Shown here: positions 54,306 to 63,351 of the stretch, piece by piece | How positions within the stretch are numbered: the first letter of the stretch is position 1 | Layout: each line of letters starts with the position of its first letter | Assembly (NCBI RefSeq): GCF_900128505.1 | Contig: NZ_LT669941.1 | Location: forward strand, 1,486,048 to 1,550,047 | Source of the DNA: Parabacteroides timonensis | GTDB lineage: Bacteria; Bacteroidota; Bacteroidia; Bacteroidales; Tannerellaceae | Length of the DNA stretch: 64,000 nucleotides | Direction of reading: 5' to 3' | Translations under genes and position numbers: made by a program | The notes under the pieces: generated by a model | What the model was told of the DNA's origin: nothing | The model's database searches: none | What the model saw: only the letters and a program-made list of their open reading frames with translations

Positions 54306-56459
54306 CTACTTAACAGTTCGAATGCAACGTACATAATATGAACCACTTTTACCTGTCCAACTCCATTTATTTCCCGAGGCAGAAGCTGAGTAACGATGAG
54401 CTCTATCGCCATTAGTTCTTGCAGTCCATATACTACTTGTATTTACAGATCCATAATTAGCTCCAAATGACCCAAACAGTAACCCAGCCTCACTATCATC
54501 CGGTAAACGCCAATCATCAAAATTTTCAGAGACCAATCCATCACAATAAGATACAGCATCATACCACGACAAATTTTTACTTGTACTTACCAGAGCAAGT
54601 TGTATAGTCCCATTAGTACTTCCTGCCGGCGGTGTTCCATACTGTGATACCGCAACCACCTGAGAATAATTTTTATCCGGTATCGTTACCGTTATAGAAG
54701 CCAGACGCTTTGCCGTTCCGGGATTTTTCGTTGCACCGATTGACAATTGAGTAGGAAATTTCCCACTTGTTGGTGAAATCGTTAATCCATTATTAGACGC
54801 AATAGTCACCTTCCACGCCAACCCTTCCGTTCCTGACAAAAAGGCCTTAGTCTCTCCTGCCGAAGCCAGTTCTACCGTAGCGGCAATACCCGTATAAACA
54901 GAGGCCGCCTGAGTCACGTTTATAGTTTTTGAAAGTGTTCCCTGACCATCACCGGCCTTTACCGTAATCGTCCCGCTACGAGCAGCATTTCCTGTATTAA
55001 GCGATGCACTATACGTTATAGCCTGAGCAGTCCCTGTTGCATTTTCTGTGCCGGAAACAGGATTCACCGTCAGCCAATCCATGTTTTTTGTAAGGTTCCA
55101 CGATAGCCCCTTTGTTGCGGTAAAAGTACCGACATTACCGGATGTAGCTTTTGCCTCCAGACTCATTGAAGTAGTAGATACATTCAAAACGGAACCATTC
55201 TGAGTGATGGTAGCCGTTTTTCCGGAAAAAGAAAATTCCTGGCTACGCGCTGCAGAGCTCGGATTTGCAGTTATCGCCGTAAACCCTACAGAAGCCGGAC
55301 CGGTATACTTCACCGTACCGCCGGCACCCGTCGTATTTCCATCTACCAATGCCGACAACCAGGCAGGTAACGTGATCGACCAATCTGCTCCGGGACGAGC
55401 TGTGACCTGAATAGAGGTTGCTGAATTTTTAGCTGCATCAATAGCCTTAGGAGTCGTAATATCAGGAACCGACACCGACACACGGGAATCAGAAAAATCG
55501 ATTCCGCTCAATGTCAGATTTACTTTATAAGGAGAGTTACGTTTTATCATATAATCGTTTATATCATTTCCGGGATACATACGGAAAGCAACACCTGTAT
55601 AAGTGACTCCTTTAACGGTCGCATCTCCCTCTATTTCAATATAAGTAGCATTCGGAACAGTCGTACCACCACATTTCCCGCGATCGGTAGTAGCAAAGCC
55701 GGCCTCTCCGTTTTTAATTACCCCCGCTTTATTTTCCGGAATATACCAGTCTACCGTAGCGCCACTCTGTGAAACAGTCCCACTTATATTCTGGTAAGTC
55801 ATACCACTAATTTGTCCGTCAGGCTCTACACATTGCATCTGAACCGGGATACTTTTAATCGATACGCTCTTAACGGTAAAAGAAAAACCTGCATCTATTT
55901 TATAAACCAACTGTATATGTGCCAATATACGTTTCATCGTTACGGAAGGACTATATGAAACAGATACATATTGATTATCCAGATATCCGAACATAGGGCA
56001 TGTATTACCGACAGTATAGGTTACTTTTTTCACATTAAAATCAGTTAGTTTATCTATTTTGCCCAAATCACCGGCGTTAGCGACAAAACGTAGAGAACAT
56101 GCAGGTGATTCTTTCAACTGGAAATTAACCTGATTTCCGGTGATATCTGTCAGATATTGAGCAACCAGTAAATTTCCGGAAAGATCATACTGTCCTATCC
56201 ACAACGTACTTATCAGGTTTTCATCCACCGACAAAGCCCTTGTCAGAACACTCACCGTATCAGATGCCATGCTCTTTTTACCTTCAGGCATAAAATCGAT
56301 ACTGCGGGTAACCAGCGAATCGCCATCAGATATTGCAAAGGTTAAGTTCACTTTTACATCTTTCAAACCGGCCGCATGTTCCCCATTTTCCATCTCTTCC
56401 CCGGAGCACCCGGAGAATAAGAGCAGGACGAAAGCAAATAAAAGAAGTTTCATATTCAT
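54306..56459 (-). CDS. Putative fimbrial tip adhesin 4 (most diverged paralogue), lipoprotein
   Basis: With the ATG at 56459 the protein has 717 residues; a start at 56486 would add nine. It has a lipoprotein signal (L-F-S-G-C-S), V-T-R-S-I before the pilin-like region, at least three BACON-like repeats (G-L-S-W-N-L ... M-D-W-L-T-V-N-P-V-S-G; G-L-A-W-K-V) and a C-terminal domain with D-D-W-R-L-P-D-D-S-E-A ... Y-Y-V-R-C-I-R. It is the first of the four in transcription order and the most different: it lacks the paired palindromes and its tail has T-A-R-T-N-G-D-R-A-H-R-Y in place of W-S-S. It follows the OmpA/TPR gene closely, within one transcription unit. Confidence 0.8.
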   Translation of the reverse strand: MNMKLLLFAFVLLLFSGCSGEEMENGEHAAGLKDVKVNLTFAISDGDSLVTRSIDFMPEGKKSMASDTVSVLTRALSVDENLISTLWIGQYDLSGNLLVAQYLTDITGNQVNFQLKESPACSLRFVANAGDLGKIDKLTDFNVKKVTYTVGNTCPMFGYLDNQYVSVSYSPSVTMKRILAHIQLVYKIDAGFSFTVKSVSIKSIPVQMQCVEPDGQISGMTYQNISGTVSQSGATVDWYIPENKAGVIKNGEAGFATTDRGKCGGTTVPNATYIEIEGDATVKGVTYTGVAFRMYPGNDINDYMIKRNSPYKVNLTLSGIDFSDSRVSVSVPDITTPKAIDAAKNSATSIQVTARPGADWSITLPAWLSALVDGNTTGAGGTVKYTGPASVGFTAITANPSSAARSQEFSFSGKTATITQNGSVLNVSTTSMSLEAKATSGNVGTFTATKGLSWNLTKNMDWLTVNPVSGTENATGTAQAITYSASLNTGNAARSGTITVKAGDGQGTLSKTINVTQAASVYTGIAATVELASAGETKAFLSGTEGLAWKVTIASNNGLTISPTSGKFPTQLSIGATKNPGTAKRLASITVTIPDKNYSQVVAVSQYGTPPAGSTNGTIQLALVSTSKNLSWYDAVSYCDGLVSENFDDWRLPDDSEAGLLFGSFGANYGSVNTSSIWTARTNGDRAHRYSASASGNKWSWTGKSGSYYVRCIRTVK

Positions 56460-56492
56460 ATATTTTCCATTTTTATAGCCAGACAAACAGTT

Positions 56493-57674
56493 TTACCAGT
56501 TACCTTTCAATCCATCCAAGACACCCAGGCACAGACGTGCCTGACGGGGACGTTCAGGCATTGCCTTCTTAAACCAATCCGCCGCATTTGCCGGATCGTT
56601 TTCCATCAATGAAAGAATACCTAAATTGATCCATGCTTTCGGATTGTTCTTTACACGGTCAAGAAAATAGCGCGCTGCTACCGTATCACCCATACTCAAG
56701 GCTGCTGCACCGGCATTCAGTTGTGCAATTTCACAATCAGGGAAACGATAAGCGGCCAGTTCATACACTTCTCTGTATTGCTCCGTTCCGGAACGGAAAG
56801 CCAAAGCCACCTTCAATAAATCATCGAGAGTCAGCCGTTCAGGATCTTGTTGAAAAACAGTCAACAAATGAGCGAAGTCGATATCGGTTGTAGGGTTTTC
56901 TCCTGGAGAAACCAGACCTGTTTCCGTTACCTGATAAACTAAATCCACCTGTATCCGGCGTAAGCCGGCAAACAAGGTATTTTCCATATCTTTCCAAATC
57001 TTCCCTTTGTCCAACCCACGTAAAGTTTTCCGGCGAACATCCGGCTCAGACAAGCTGTCTAAAATCGCCATAACCCTTACCGCATAAGGTTTACGAGCCT
57101 CTATCATTGCTTGTTTCAGACCATCCCAGTCTTCCAGCGACTGTCTGACAATAAATGCATTGTCCGGTAAACGTATTTCTTTGCCTAAATAGCGGCACAG
57201 ACGTAAAGCCCTTCCCGTAGCCAGTTCCTCATTCTTTAAAGTATTGCCATCAGGAGATGAATATCCTGTAACTTCAATCGATTGCAACGTAATATTCCCG
57301 TCTGCCAAAAGCGCATTCAGATCATCGCATAGCCGGGTCAGTTCCTTACTGTTCTGTCCATAGGAGGTTATTAATTCAGCACTTCCCGGCTTAAAGGAGA
57401 GAGACGTATCCAGCCTGCGTACTTCCGAACGGATAATTTCTTCCATTACAGATACTGTATCTGTCTTTTCCGGTACCCGAAAAAATTCGATCATCTGCCT
57501 GTATACAGTTTCTGCATCTACCTGTACCTGCGCAACAATCTGTTTACGCACCAGTGGAGCCTGTTTATCCGGAATCGTATCTCTATTTTCCAGGGAAGTC
57601 GTTTGCATAGAAGAACATCCGACCGTCAACATTGCCAATGCGGCACCCCATATTAAATTTACCTTATTATCCAT
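56493..57674 (-). CDS. OmpA-like/TPR lipoprotein of the fimbrial locus
   Basis: A 393-residue lipoprotein (L-T-V-G-C-S-S). Residues about 85-190 resemble an OmpA-C peptidoglycan-binding fold (S-L-S-F-K-P-G-S-A-E-L, then V-T-G-Y-S-S-P-D-G with N-E-E-L-A-T-G-R-A). Residues about 290-390 form TPR-like helical repeats (A-W-I-N-L-G-I-L-S-L-M-E-N-D-P-A-N-A-A-D-W-F). Related OmpA-like proteins accompany FimA/Mfa-type pilus loci and are thought to anchor or regulate fibre length. It lies between the last fimbrillin (25-bp gap) and the adhesin array, in one operon. Function inferred from context. Confidence 0.82.
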   Translation of the reverse strand: MDNKVNLIWGAALAMLTVGCSSMQTTSLENRDTIPDKQAPLVRKQIVAQVQVDAETVYRQMIEFFRVPEKTDTVSVMEEIIRSEVRRLDTSLSFKPGSAELITSYGQNSKELTRLCDDLNALLADGNITLQSIEVTGYSSPDGNTLKNEELATGRALRLCRYLGKEIRLPDNAFIVRQSLEDWDGLKQAMIEARKPYAVRVMAILDSLSEPDVRRKTLRGLDKGKIWKDMENTLFAGLRRIQVDLVYQVTETGLVSPGENPTTDIDFAHLLTVFQQDPERLTLDDLLKVALAFRSGTEQYREVYELAAYRFPDCEIAQLNAGAAALSMGDTVAARYFLDRVKNNPKAWINLGILSLMENDPANAADWFKKAMPERPRQARLCLGVLDGLKGNW

Positions 57675-57699
57675 TTATTCTTCGTTTTCTAATGATTCG

Positions 57700-58725
57700 T
57701 TATTTTATTGCGCCTCCCATATTATCATCCGTTTCCTCCACTTTCGCGTTCCAGTCCGATATCGTCCAGTTCAAAGCTGAAGAGTTATTGTCGACTGTCA
57801 ACGAAACAATATACGACTGGCCAGCTTCAAAAGCCATTGCATCCAGCGTGGCCTGTAATGTTTTTTCTTTAATGGCTGTATCATTTTCATCCTGATAATC
57901 GAGTGTCACCTTTACTCCTATCGATGCTTTGCTTTTGGGCAGTATAAGATTAGTAGCCTGGGTTAGTCCCAGTTTTTTCGGATCATCCGCAGAAGGGACT
58001 GCGATAAAGTTGGAGAAATTAACTGTAGACGCTGCCGTCGGTGTTATTGCTTCCGTCTTTCCAAGTACTATCGAACCACTCCCGGCCGACATAGAACTCA
58101 ATTCAACCGACTTTGCCGTTAATTTTTTCAATCCGATCTTCGTAGTTGCCGCCGGTATTACTTTAAATATAACCCGTGCACATTTACGCACGAATGTTTC
58201 CAGTGTAACGGTAGCATTCGATACGGTTACCGACATTCCTGTCCCTATGGAGATCATCACATCTTCATTCCTCGACAGCCCTTTTATCTGATACTTTGAT
58301 CCATCCAATGTCAGCGGACGGGCAGGCGAAATAGCATAGAAGTCATAAGTACCTTTATACACATAGAATAATTCCGGCGTACCGTCCGTTTTTTTGCCGT
58401 TGGCATCCACCGTGCACTGTGTTAATGTGCCATCCGCATTTACCACATAAGTAGCCTGTGCAGTCGGGGCTGTAACAGAATAATCGACCGGAACAGTTAA
58501 CGCACCGGGCTGGCGTTGATAGGCAGCGACACGGACCGTTACTCCGACAGGCAGGTTCTCCTCCGAGGCACGGGTATCTACCCTGGTACCCACAGCAGGT
58601 GTCTGTACATGGAGCTCCACATATTCATTTTCCTGCCCGGTCGATTCCACTACATCGCCTGCCGTGCAGGAAATCAACCCGGAAAAAAGTAAAATAATCC
58701 ACTTGCCTATATGTTTCATTTTCAT
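57700..58725 (-). CDS. Fimbrillin-family lipoprotein (anchor/Mfa2-like candidate)
   Basis: A 341-residue lipoprotein (G-L-I-S-C-T-A). It shows the fimbrillin-like pattern of an N-terminal strand, a D-T-R-A site near 50-53, and a C-terminal strand region with Y-I-V-S-L-T-V-D-N-N. It differs from the four fimbrillins upstream by lacking their shared K-V-S-F-[RK]-[VI]-M-K segment and by a C-terminus ending S-D-W-N-A-K-V-E-E-T-D-D. It may be the anchor (Mfa2/FimB-like) or an accessory subunit rather than the main shaft. It lies 16 bp downstream of the next fimbrillin gene. An alternative ATG is at 58719. Confidence 0.78.
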   Translation of the reverse strand: MKMKHIGKWIILLFSGLISCTAGDVVESTGQENEYVELHVQTPAVGTRVDTRASEENLPVGVTVRVAAYQRQPGALTVPVDYSVTAPTAQATYVVNADGTLTQCTVDANGKKTDGTPELFYVYKGTYDFYAISPARPLTLDGSKYQIKGLSRNEDVMISIGTGMSVTVSNATVTLETFVRKCARVIFKVIPAATTKIGLKKLTAKSVELSSMSAGSGSIVLGKTEAITPTAASTVNFSNFIAVPSADDPKKLGLTQATNLILPKSKASIGVKVTLDYQDENDTAIKEKTLQATLDAMAFEAGQSYIVSLTVDNNSSALNWTISDWNAKVEETDDNMGGAIK

Positions 58726-58741
58726 TCTTATTTTCTATGCA

Positions 58742-59824
58742 TTATTCGGCAGCTACCGGGTCTTTCAGGTTATCTGTCCACCCAACAAGTGTAACACTTG
58801 AAATAGTCAACGCCTTTTCTGTCAGCAAGACTGTATAAATGTAATGGTTGCCTTTCACCCAGTTTAAATCCGTAGCCGTGGTTGTGGTAAATGTACGATC
58901 ATAGGTTGCGTCATCTTTCGTACCGACTTTGACTGAGACATCCAACTTTCCCTTATCAGCCGAACCAAAGGGAGCAACCAATGCAAAAGCATGAGGAAGA
59001 ACCGATGTGAAATCGGCATTGGAACCGGTTTCCTCATAAGCTGCCACTTGCCTGCAGGCAGTAATTTCTTTAGGGGTGAGTGTAACTGTCGCCAGACGAC
59101 CTTCATCGCTAGCCGTCAGATCACCGGTATTCAGTGCGATATCCCCTTTTCCGGTAAAGCCGGTTTTACCCCCATCCGCTTTAAACGTCAGTTTCACCTC
59201 TTTCACATAATCACGATCGCCCGGAGCCGGAAATCCTTTTGCTTTCATCACGCGGAAACTGACTTTCGATAAAGCATGTTTCATATTTAACGCTGCCGAT
59301 GAGTTATTTTTATTGATCTTGGTAACGGGATCGGAATAAAGATAATCCGTCTCGCTCGTATTCCAGTCTGTTACTCCCCCCTGGTCCGTAAAATCGAAGG
59401 TTTGTGCAGCCGCAAATGTCACACCGGCCAGTTTGGGGGCAGAACCGGCAGTCAATGTAGCCTCTTGGGTAGATGGCGCCCAGGCATAAACGGTTCCTTC
59501 GGTATCATTCAAATAGAGAGGATCACCCTCTGCTGCCCAGGTTACAGGAGTTCCGGATTTTGCTGTAAACAATTGCTTGACAGCGTTTGTATCATACCAG
59601 GAAGCATTATTTTCCCTTGTTACCCCTACTCCTATTTTATTCAGTATGTTATCGGTCGTTCCGGCGCTAACATCCGTATATACACTCTTTGTTTCCAGGC
59701 TGGCATTCGTTACCCCCAAAGCAACCAGAGCTCCGCCATTATCTGCCTCATCCGTCTCTATCATAGAACACCCCGACAAACAAACGGCCAGAACGGTACA
59801 TACGTTATAAATGATCTGTTTCAT
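58742..59824 (-). CDS. Fimbrillin-family protein (type V pilin)
   Basis: A 360-residue lipoprotein pre-pilin (C-L-S-G-C-S-M-I-E-T-D). The shared fimbrillin features are a T-K-S-V-Y site at 45-49 that may be the maturation cleavage point, D-Y-L-Y-S-D in the middle, H-A-L-S-K-V-S-F-R-V-M-K-A-K-G-F-P-A-P and the C-terminal W-V-K-G-N-H-Y-I-Y-T-V-L-L strand followed by V-G-W-T-D. In type V pili, lipidated subunits reach the outer membrane, are trimmed at a basic residue and join by strand exchange. One of several paralogues in tandem; it cannot be told whether it is shaft or tip. Confidence 0.88.
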   Translation of the reverse strand: MKQIIYNVCTVLAVCLSGCSMIETDEADNGGALVALGVTNASLETKSVYTDVSAGTTDNILNKIGVGVTRENNASWYDTNAVKQLFTAKSGTPVTWAAEGDPLYLNDTEGTVYAWAPSTQEATLTAGSAPKLAGVTFAAAQTFDFTDQGGVTDWNTSETDYLYSDPVTKINKNNSSAALNMKHALSKVSFRVMKAKGFPAPGDRDYVKEVKLTFKADGGKTGFTGKGDIALNTGDLTASDEGRLATVTLTPKEITACRQVAAYEETGSNADFTSVLPHAFALVAPFGSADKGKLDVSVKVGTKDDATYDRTFTTTTATDLNWVKGNHYIYTVLLTEKALTISSVTLVGWTDNLKDPVAAE

Positions 59825-59878
59825 ATTACTATAGTTTTATTATTTTTTGTTCTTCGTTTCTTTCTTATTCGTTTACAG

Positions 59879-60961
59879 TCAGTTGGGAGTTACACCGTCA
59901 GGCTGGATAGGTTTGGTATATGTCGTTTCTTCCCATCCCACTACCTGTGGTTTACTTATCTGCAAGCCCGCATCGGTCACCTGAAGGGTATAGATATAAT
60001 GGTTACCCGATTTCCAGGTGAAAGTCGAAACCTCCGCCAGGTAAATACGATCGTTGGTTGTATTCTCCTTTGCCCCCAACAAGACGCTGATCGTTCCTTT
60101 CACCTCCGATACAGGAGCTACCAGTCCGAACATTTTAGCCGCCAAACCGGCATAATCGGCAGTATAAACATCCACCTGCCGTAAATCAGAAGGAGGTGTT
60201 TTCGTAGTAAACGTCAACTCGCCGGACAAGGAAGAACTACCGCTCACCTCTCCGTTCCCTAAATTAAAGCTATAAGTGCCACCTGCCAGAAAGAAAGGGG
60301 CATCCGTAGATTTCAGAATAACCTTTTTCACATAATCATTTGCATCCGGTACCGGTTGGCCATTTGCCTTCATAAACCTGAAACTCACTTTTGCCAGAAA
60401 ATGGCGCATCTCCAATGAAACCGTATTCTGCTTATGCGAAACAGACGGACGATTACTTGCACTACCCGGCTCTACTCCATACAAATAATCATACTGGCTG
60501 ACGTCCGAAAGCGGTGTTGTATCGTCTGTAGGTGGCGTACAGGTCTGACTGGCTGATATCGTACCACTCAAAACCGGCATTCCTGCTGTCAGGGAGACAT
60601 TAAACGATTCACTATCGGAAGGGACGGAAGCGGTATACACAGTTCCGCTCCTGTCAGCCAGGAAAAGCGTGTCTTTCTTCATACCCCATGTCGATCCGTT
60701 ATAATAAAACAACTGGGTTTGATTCGTATCATCATAATAATCACCGGAAGAATTTGTCACCACCACACCAATACGCTGCAATTCATTCATCCCGGTCCCG
60801 ATACCGGTATAAATGCTTTTGGTCGACACCCCGACGTTATTCACAGCCAACGGTACTCGCTCCTCCTTATTCGGTTCCAGGACATCAGTCTCCATCACCG
60901 AACACCCGGACAAGACGTATAATGCTACAATCCCGACAGATATGTTTACCAGATATTTCAT
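59879..60961 (-). CDS. Fimbrillin-family protein (type V pilin)
   Basis: From the ATG at 60961 the protein has 360 residues and a lipoprotein signal (V-L-S-G-C-S-V-M-E-T-D); the frame upstream of this ATG runs through the gap and is not signal-like. Features: S-T-K-S-I-Y at 46-51, Y-D-Y-L-Y-G, L-A-K-V-S-F-R-F-M-K-A-N-G-Q-P-V-P, W-K-S-G-N-H-Y-I-Y-T-L and V-G-W-E-E. It is closest to the preceding paralogue (58742-59824), sharing the C-S-[MV]-[IM]-E-T-D start. The gap of 54 bp downstream and 70 bp upstream holds no obvious terminator. Confidence 0.88.
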   Translation of the reverse strand: MKYLVNISVGIVALYVLSGCSVMETDVLEPNKEERVPLAVNNVGVSTKSIYTGIGTGMNELQRIGVVVTNSSGDYYDDTNQTQLFYYNGSTWGMKKDTLFLADRSGTVYTASVPSDSESFNVSLTAGMPVLSGTISASQTCTPPTDDTTPLSDVSQYDYLYGVEPGSASNRPSVSHKQNTVSLEMRHFLAKVSFRFMKANGQPVPDANDYVKKVILKSTDAPFFLAGGTYSFNLGNGEVSGSSSLSGELTFTTKTPPSDLRQVDVYTADYAGLAAKMFGLVAPVSEVKGTISVLLGAKENTTNDRIYLAEVSTFTWKSGNHYIYTLQVTDAGLQISKPQVVGWEETTYTKPIQPDGVTPN

Positions 60962-61031
60962 ATTATTTTCTTCTTTTTTATTTGTGAACAGGAAGGGTAT
61001 CGCTCCCCGCCTGCCCTGAACGGAATGCAAC

Positions 61032-62171
61032 TTACTGAACCGGTAAGTTTGTTGTTCCTCCGGTGCCGAAATCCACAATTTTTACAGAAACGATTTCCAG
61101 CGCAACATCCGATATATTAATTGTATATGTATATTCTTTCCCTTTCTCCCATTGGAAAGTTACCTCATCGTCGTTTTTGGTCTGATACGACCTGTCTTTC
61201 TCCGTTTTCGCATCATTCGAACCGAGTGTCACCTTCACGCTCAAATCATTATCGGCCGATGGCAGAGGGGCTACCAAACCGTAAGCCTGGGCAGTTATAC
61301 CATCATAATTATCTGCATACTTAACCGCCTGAGCCGCTTTTCCGGCAACAGCCGACATTGTCAGCTTAGCAACAGTCGATGTACCCTCCAAAGTTCCGTT
61401 CGTGAGCTGCATCGTCCCACCTGAAGCTGTCAAAAAACGACTGCTTTTACTGGTCAGTTCGATCTGCTTTACATAATCGTTCTCATCCGGAGCCGGGTCA
61501 TTTTTCCCTTTCATGATTTTAAAACTCACCTTAGCCAAGGCATGATGCATAAATAAATTAGCTTTGAAGTCCGTTTTATTAACAGTTTGTTGAGCTGCAT
61601 CCGTAGCTGATTTTGTAGCATATAAATAGTCTGTCTGACTGCAAGCCGACTGGCTCACGACATCGAAAGTCTGAGCGGCTACCACGGTCACTCCCGTCGC
61701 TGTCAATTTATCGGTGGCTATAACCGGAGTAGATGATAATGCATTATCGCCCGCTACGGGAGCCCAGGCATATACAGCCCCGTTATTGTTATTCAGATAA
61801 ATCTGATCTGCCGCCTTCCAGGTGGTATCCGTATCTGCTATATTTATATTATATTGCTTATACGAATCCTTTTCCTTTGTTGTATAAGCCACAAATTCGC
61901 CGGAGTTGTTTTTAGCCGCTACCAATACCCCGACAGCCCCCAGTTGGCCGGCTCCATTGCCGACTTTGTCGTAAACAGACTTTGTCGCGATGGTTGCACC
62001 ACTGAAATTCATATTGACACTTAGCGGGATACCGGTAGCACCACCCATCGGATCGGTTGTTCCTCCCGTATCTATCTCAACAGAGTTGCATCCACACAGC
62101 GCAGCCAATAGGACAACAGCCAGGCCAGTTCTCTTTATTTTTTTATTTGCTCTCATCATTTTCCCTTTCAT
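61032..62171 (-). CDS. Fimbrillin-family protein (type V pilin)
   Basis: A 379-residue lipoprotein (A-L-C-G-C-N-S-V-E-I-D). A second ATG a few codons on (62159 or 62156) could be the true start. Features: A-T-K-S-V-Y-D-K-V at 62-70, D-Y-L-Y-A-T-K-S, M-H-H-A-L-A-K-V-S-F-K-I-M-K-G-K, F-Q-W-E-K-G-K-E-Y-T-Y-T-I, and a glycine-rich end (D-F-G-T-G-G-T-T-N). It lies 12 bp downstream of the next fimbrillin and shares the K-I-V-D-F / Q-I-V-D-F end with it, so these two form a subgroup. Confidence 0.88.
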   Translation of the reverse strand: MKGKMMRANKKIKRTGLAVVLLAALCGCNSVEIDTGGTTDPMGGATGIPLSVNMNFSGATIATKSVYDKVGNGAGQLGAVGVLVAAKNNSGEFVAYTTKEKDSYKQYNINIADTDTTWKAADQIYLNNNNGAVYAWAPVAGDNALSSTPVIATDKLTATGVTVVAAQTFDVVSQSACSQTDYLYATKSATDAAQQTVNKTDFKANLFMHHALAKVSFKIMKGKNDPAPDENDYVKQIELTSKSSRFLTASGGTMQLTNGTLEGTSTVAKLTMSAVAGKAAQAVKYADNYDGITAQAYGLVAPLPSADNDLSVKVTLGSNDAKTEKDRSYQTKNDDEVTFQWEKGKEYTYTINISDVALEIVSVKIVDFGTGGTTNLPVQ

Positions 62172-62183
62172 TCATTATTTTAC

Positions 62184-63344
62184 TTAATCGACCGGGAAAT
62201 CTTCTTCTCCTCCGGATTCAAAATCAACAATTTGTACGAGGTTTACATCCAACACCTGATCGGCAATCGTTACAGTATATATGTATTCTTTTCCCCGTTC
62301 CCAGTTCACTTTCAGTTTCGTCTGCGCATTACCCGTTTTGTAAATACGATCTTTGTCGGTTGTTGCATCGTTGGGGCCGATAACAAGTTCCATTGCCATA
62401 ACCTTCTCCTCCTTTGTCAGAGGAGCAACCAGTCCGTATACCTGTTGAGCGACGTTTTTGAAACCGTCCGTTTCATCATACACAGCCAACTGCTTGCCTT
62501 TCCCTGTTTCAGCCAGGAAAAACAAGGTATCGGTAGGCGTTCCACCACTCAATGCTCCGTTTACCAGACTCATCGTCATTCCCGAACCTTGCGGAAAATC
62601 CTTTGCCGTAGAAAACAACTTTATTTTTTTGACAAAGTCATTGTCATCTACCGCCGGTTGCCCTTTTCCTTTCCTCACTTTAAACGACACTTTTGCCAAT
62701 GCATGATGCATATATAAGGTAGTCTGCCTGTCGGCTTTACTAACCGTATCCTGCACCGGAGTAGCCCGAACGCTCGAATTCGTTGAAAACAAATAATCTG
62801 TTTGGTCACAGGTGTTACGTTTCACATCGGTCGCATCGAAAGTCTGACTGGCTTTTATCACCAGACCTGCCACCGTCACATCCGAATCTGTTATCGAAGG
62901 AGCTCCCGACAACGCATCCGATCCTTCTAAAGGCGCATAACCGAAAACGACCGCTTTGTTGTTATTCAAGTAAATATCCTTGTCGGCCTTCCAGGTTAAT
63001 TCTCCCGACGTACCTCCTTCTTTTTCGGCAGCCGTATAGGTTGCCGACACACTGCTATTTGCATAAGTCGCATATTTGCCATCGGCAAAAGAAGCCAGCG
63101 ACACATAAACCTTACCGATATTGTTTACACCCGAAGTTCCCACACCGTCATAGATAGCACGGCTGGTAACCTCTGTCCCGACAAAACCCAGATTAACCTG
63201 CATCTTTACCTCCTTTGCTCCGGAAGGATTACCGGAGGAGGAGTCCGGCCCCTCCTCCACCTCCGGCATGCTGCATGACCAACAGATCGCCGAAAGCAGA
63301 GAAAAGACCATCCCCCTTTTAAATAATTGCTTAACCGTATTCAT
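62184..63344 (-). CDS. Fimbrillin-family protein (type V pilin)
   Basis: A 386-residue probable lipoprotein (signal ending I-C-W-S-C-S-M-P-E-V; the lipobox is unusual, with Cys at -3). Features: T-S-R-A-I-Y-D-G-V at 60-68 (Arg instead of Lys), D-Y-L-F-S-T-N, M-H-H-A-L-A-K-V-S-F-K-V-R-K-G-K-G-Q-P-A-V, W-E-R-G-K-E-Y-I-Y-T-V and Q-I-V-D-F-E-S-G-G. It lies 7 bp downstream of a further, partial fimbrillin gene. Same family and operon as its neighbours. Confidence 0.88.
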   Translation of the reverse strand: MNTVKQLFKRGMVFSLLSAICWSCSMPEVEEGPDSSSGNPSGAKEVKMQVNLGFVGTEVTSRAIYDGVGTSGVNNIGKVYVSLASFADGKYATYANSSVSATYTAAEKEGGTSGELTWKADKDIYLNNNKAVVFGYAPLEGSDALSGAPSITDSDVTVAGLVIKASQTFDATDVKRNTCDQTDYLFSTNSSVRATPVQDTVSKADRQTTLYMHHALAKVSFKVRKGKGQPAVDDNDFVKKIKLFSTAKDFPQGSGMTMSLVNGALSGGTPTDTLFFLAETGKGKQLAVYDETDGFKNVAQQVYGLVAPLTKEEKVMAMELVIGPNDATTDKDRIYKTGNAQTKLKVNWERGKEYIYTVTIADQVLDVNLVQIVDFESGGEEDFPVD

Positions 63345-63351
63345 TCAGCTA

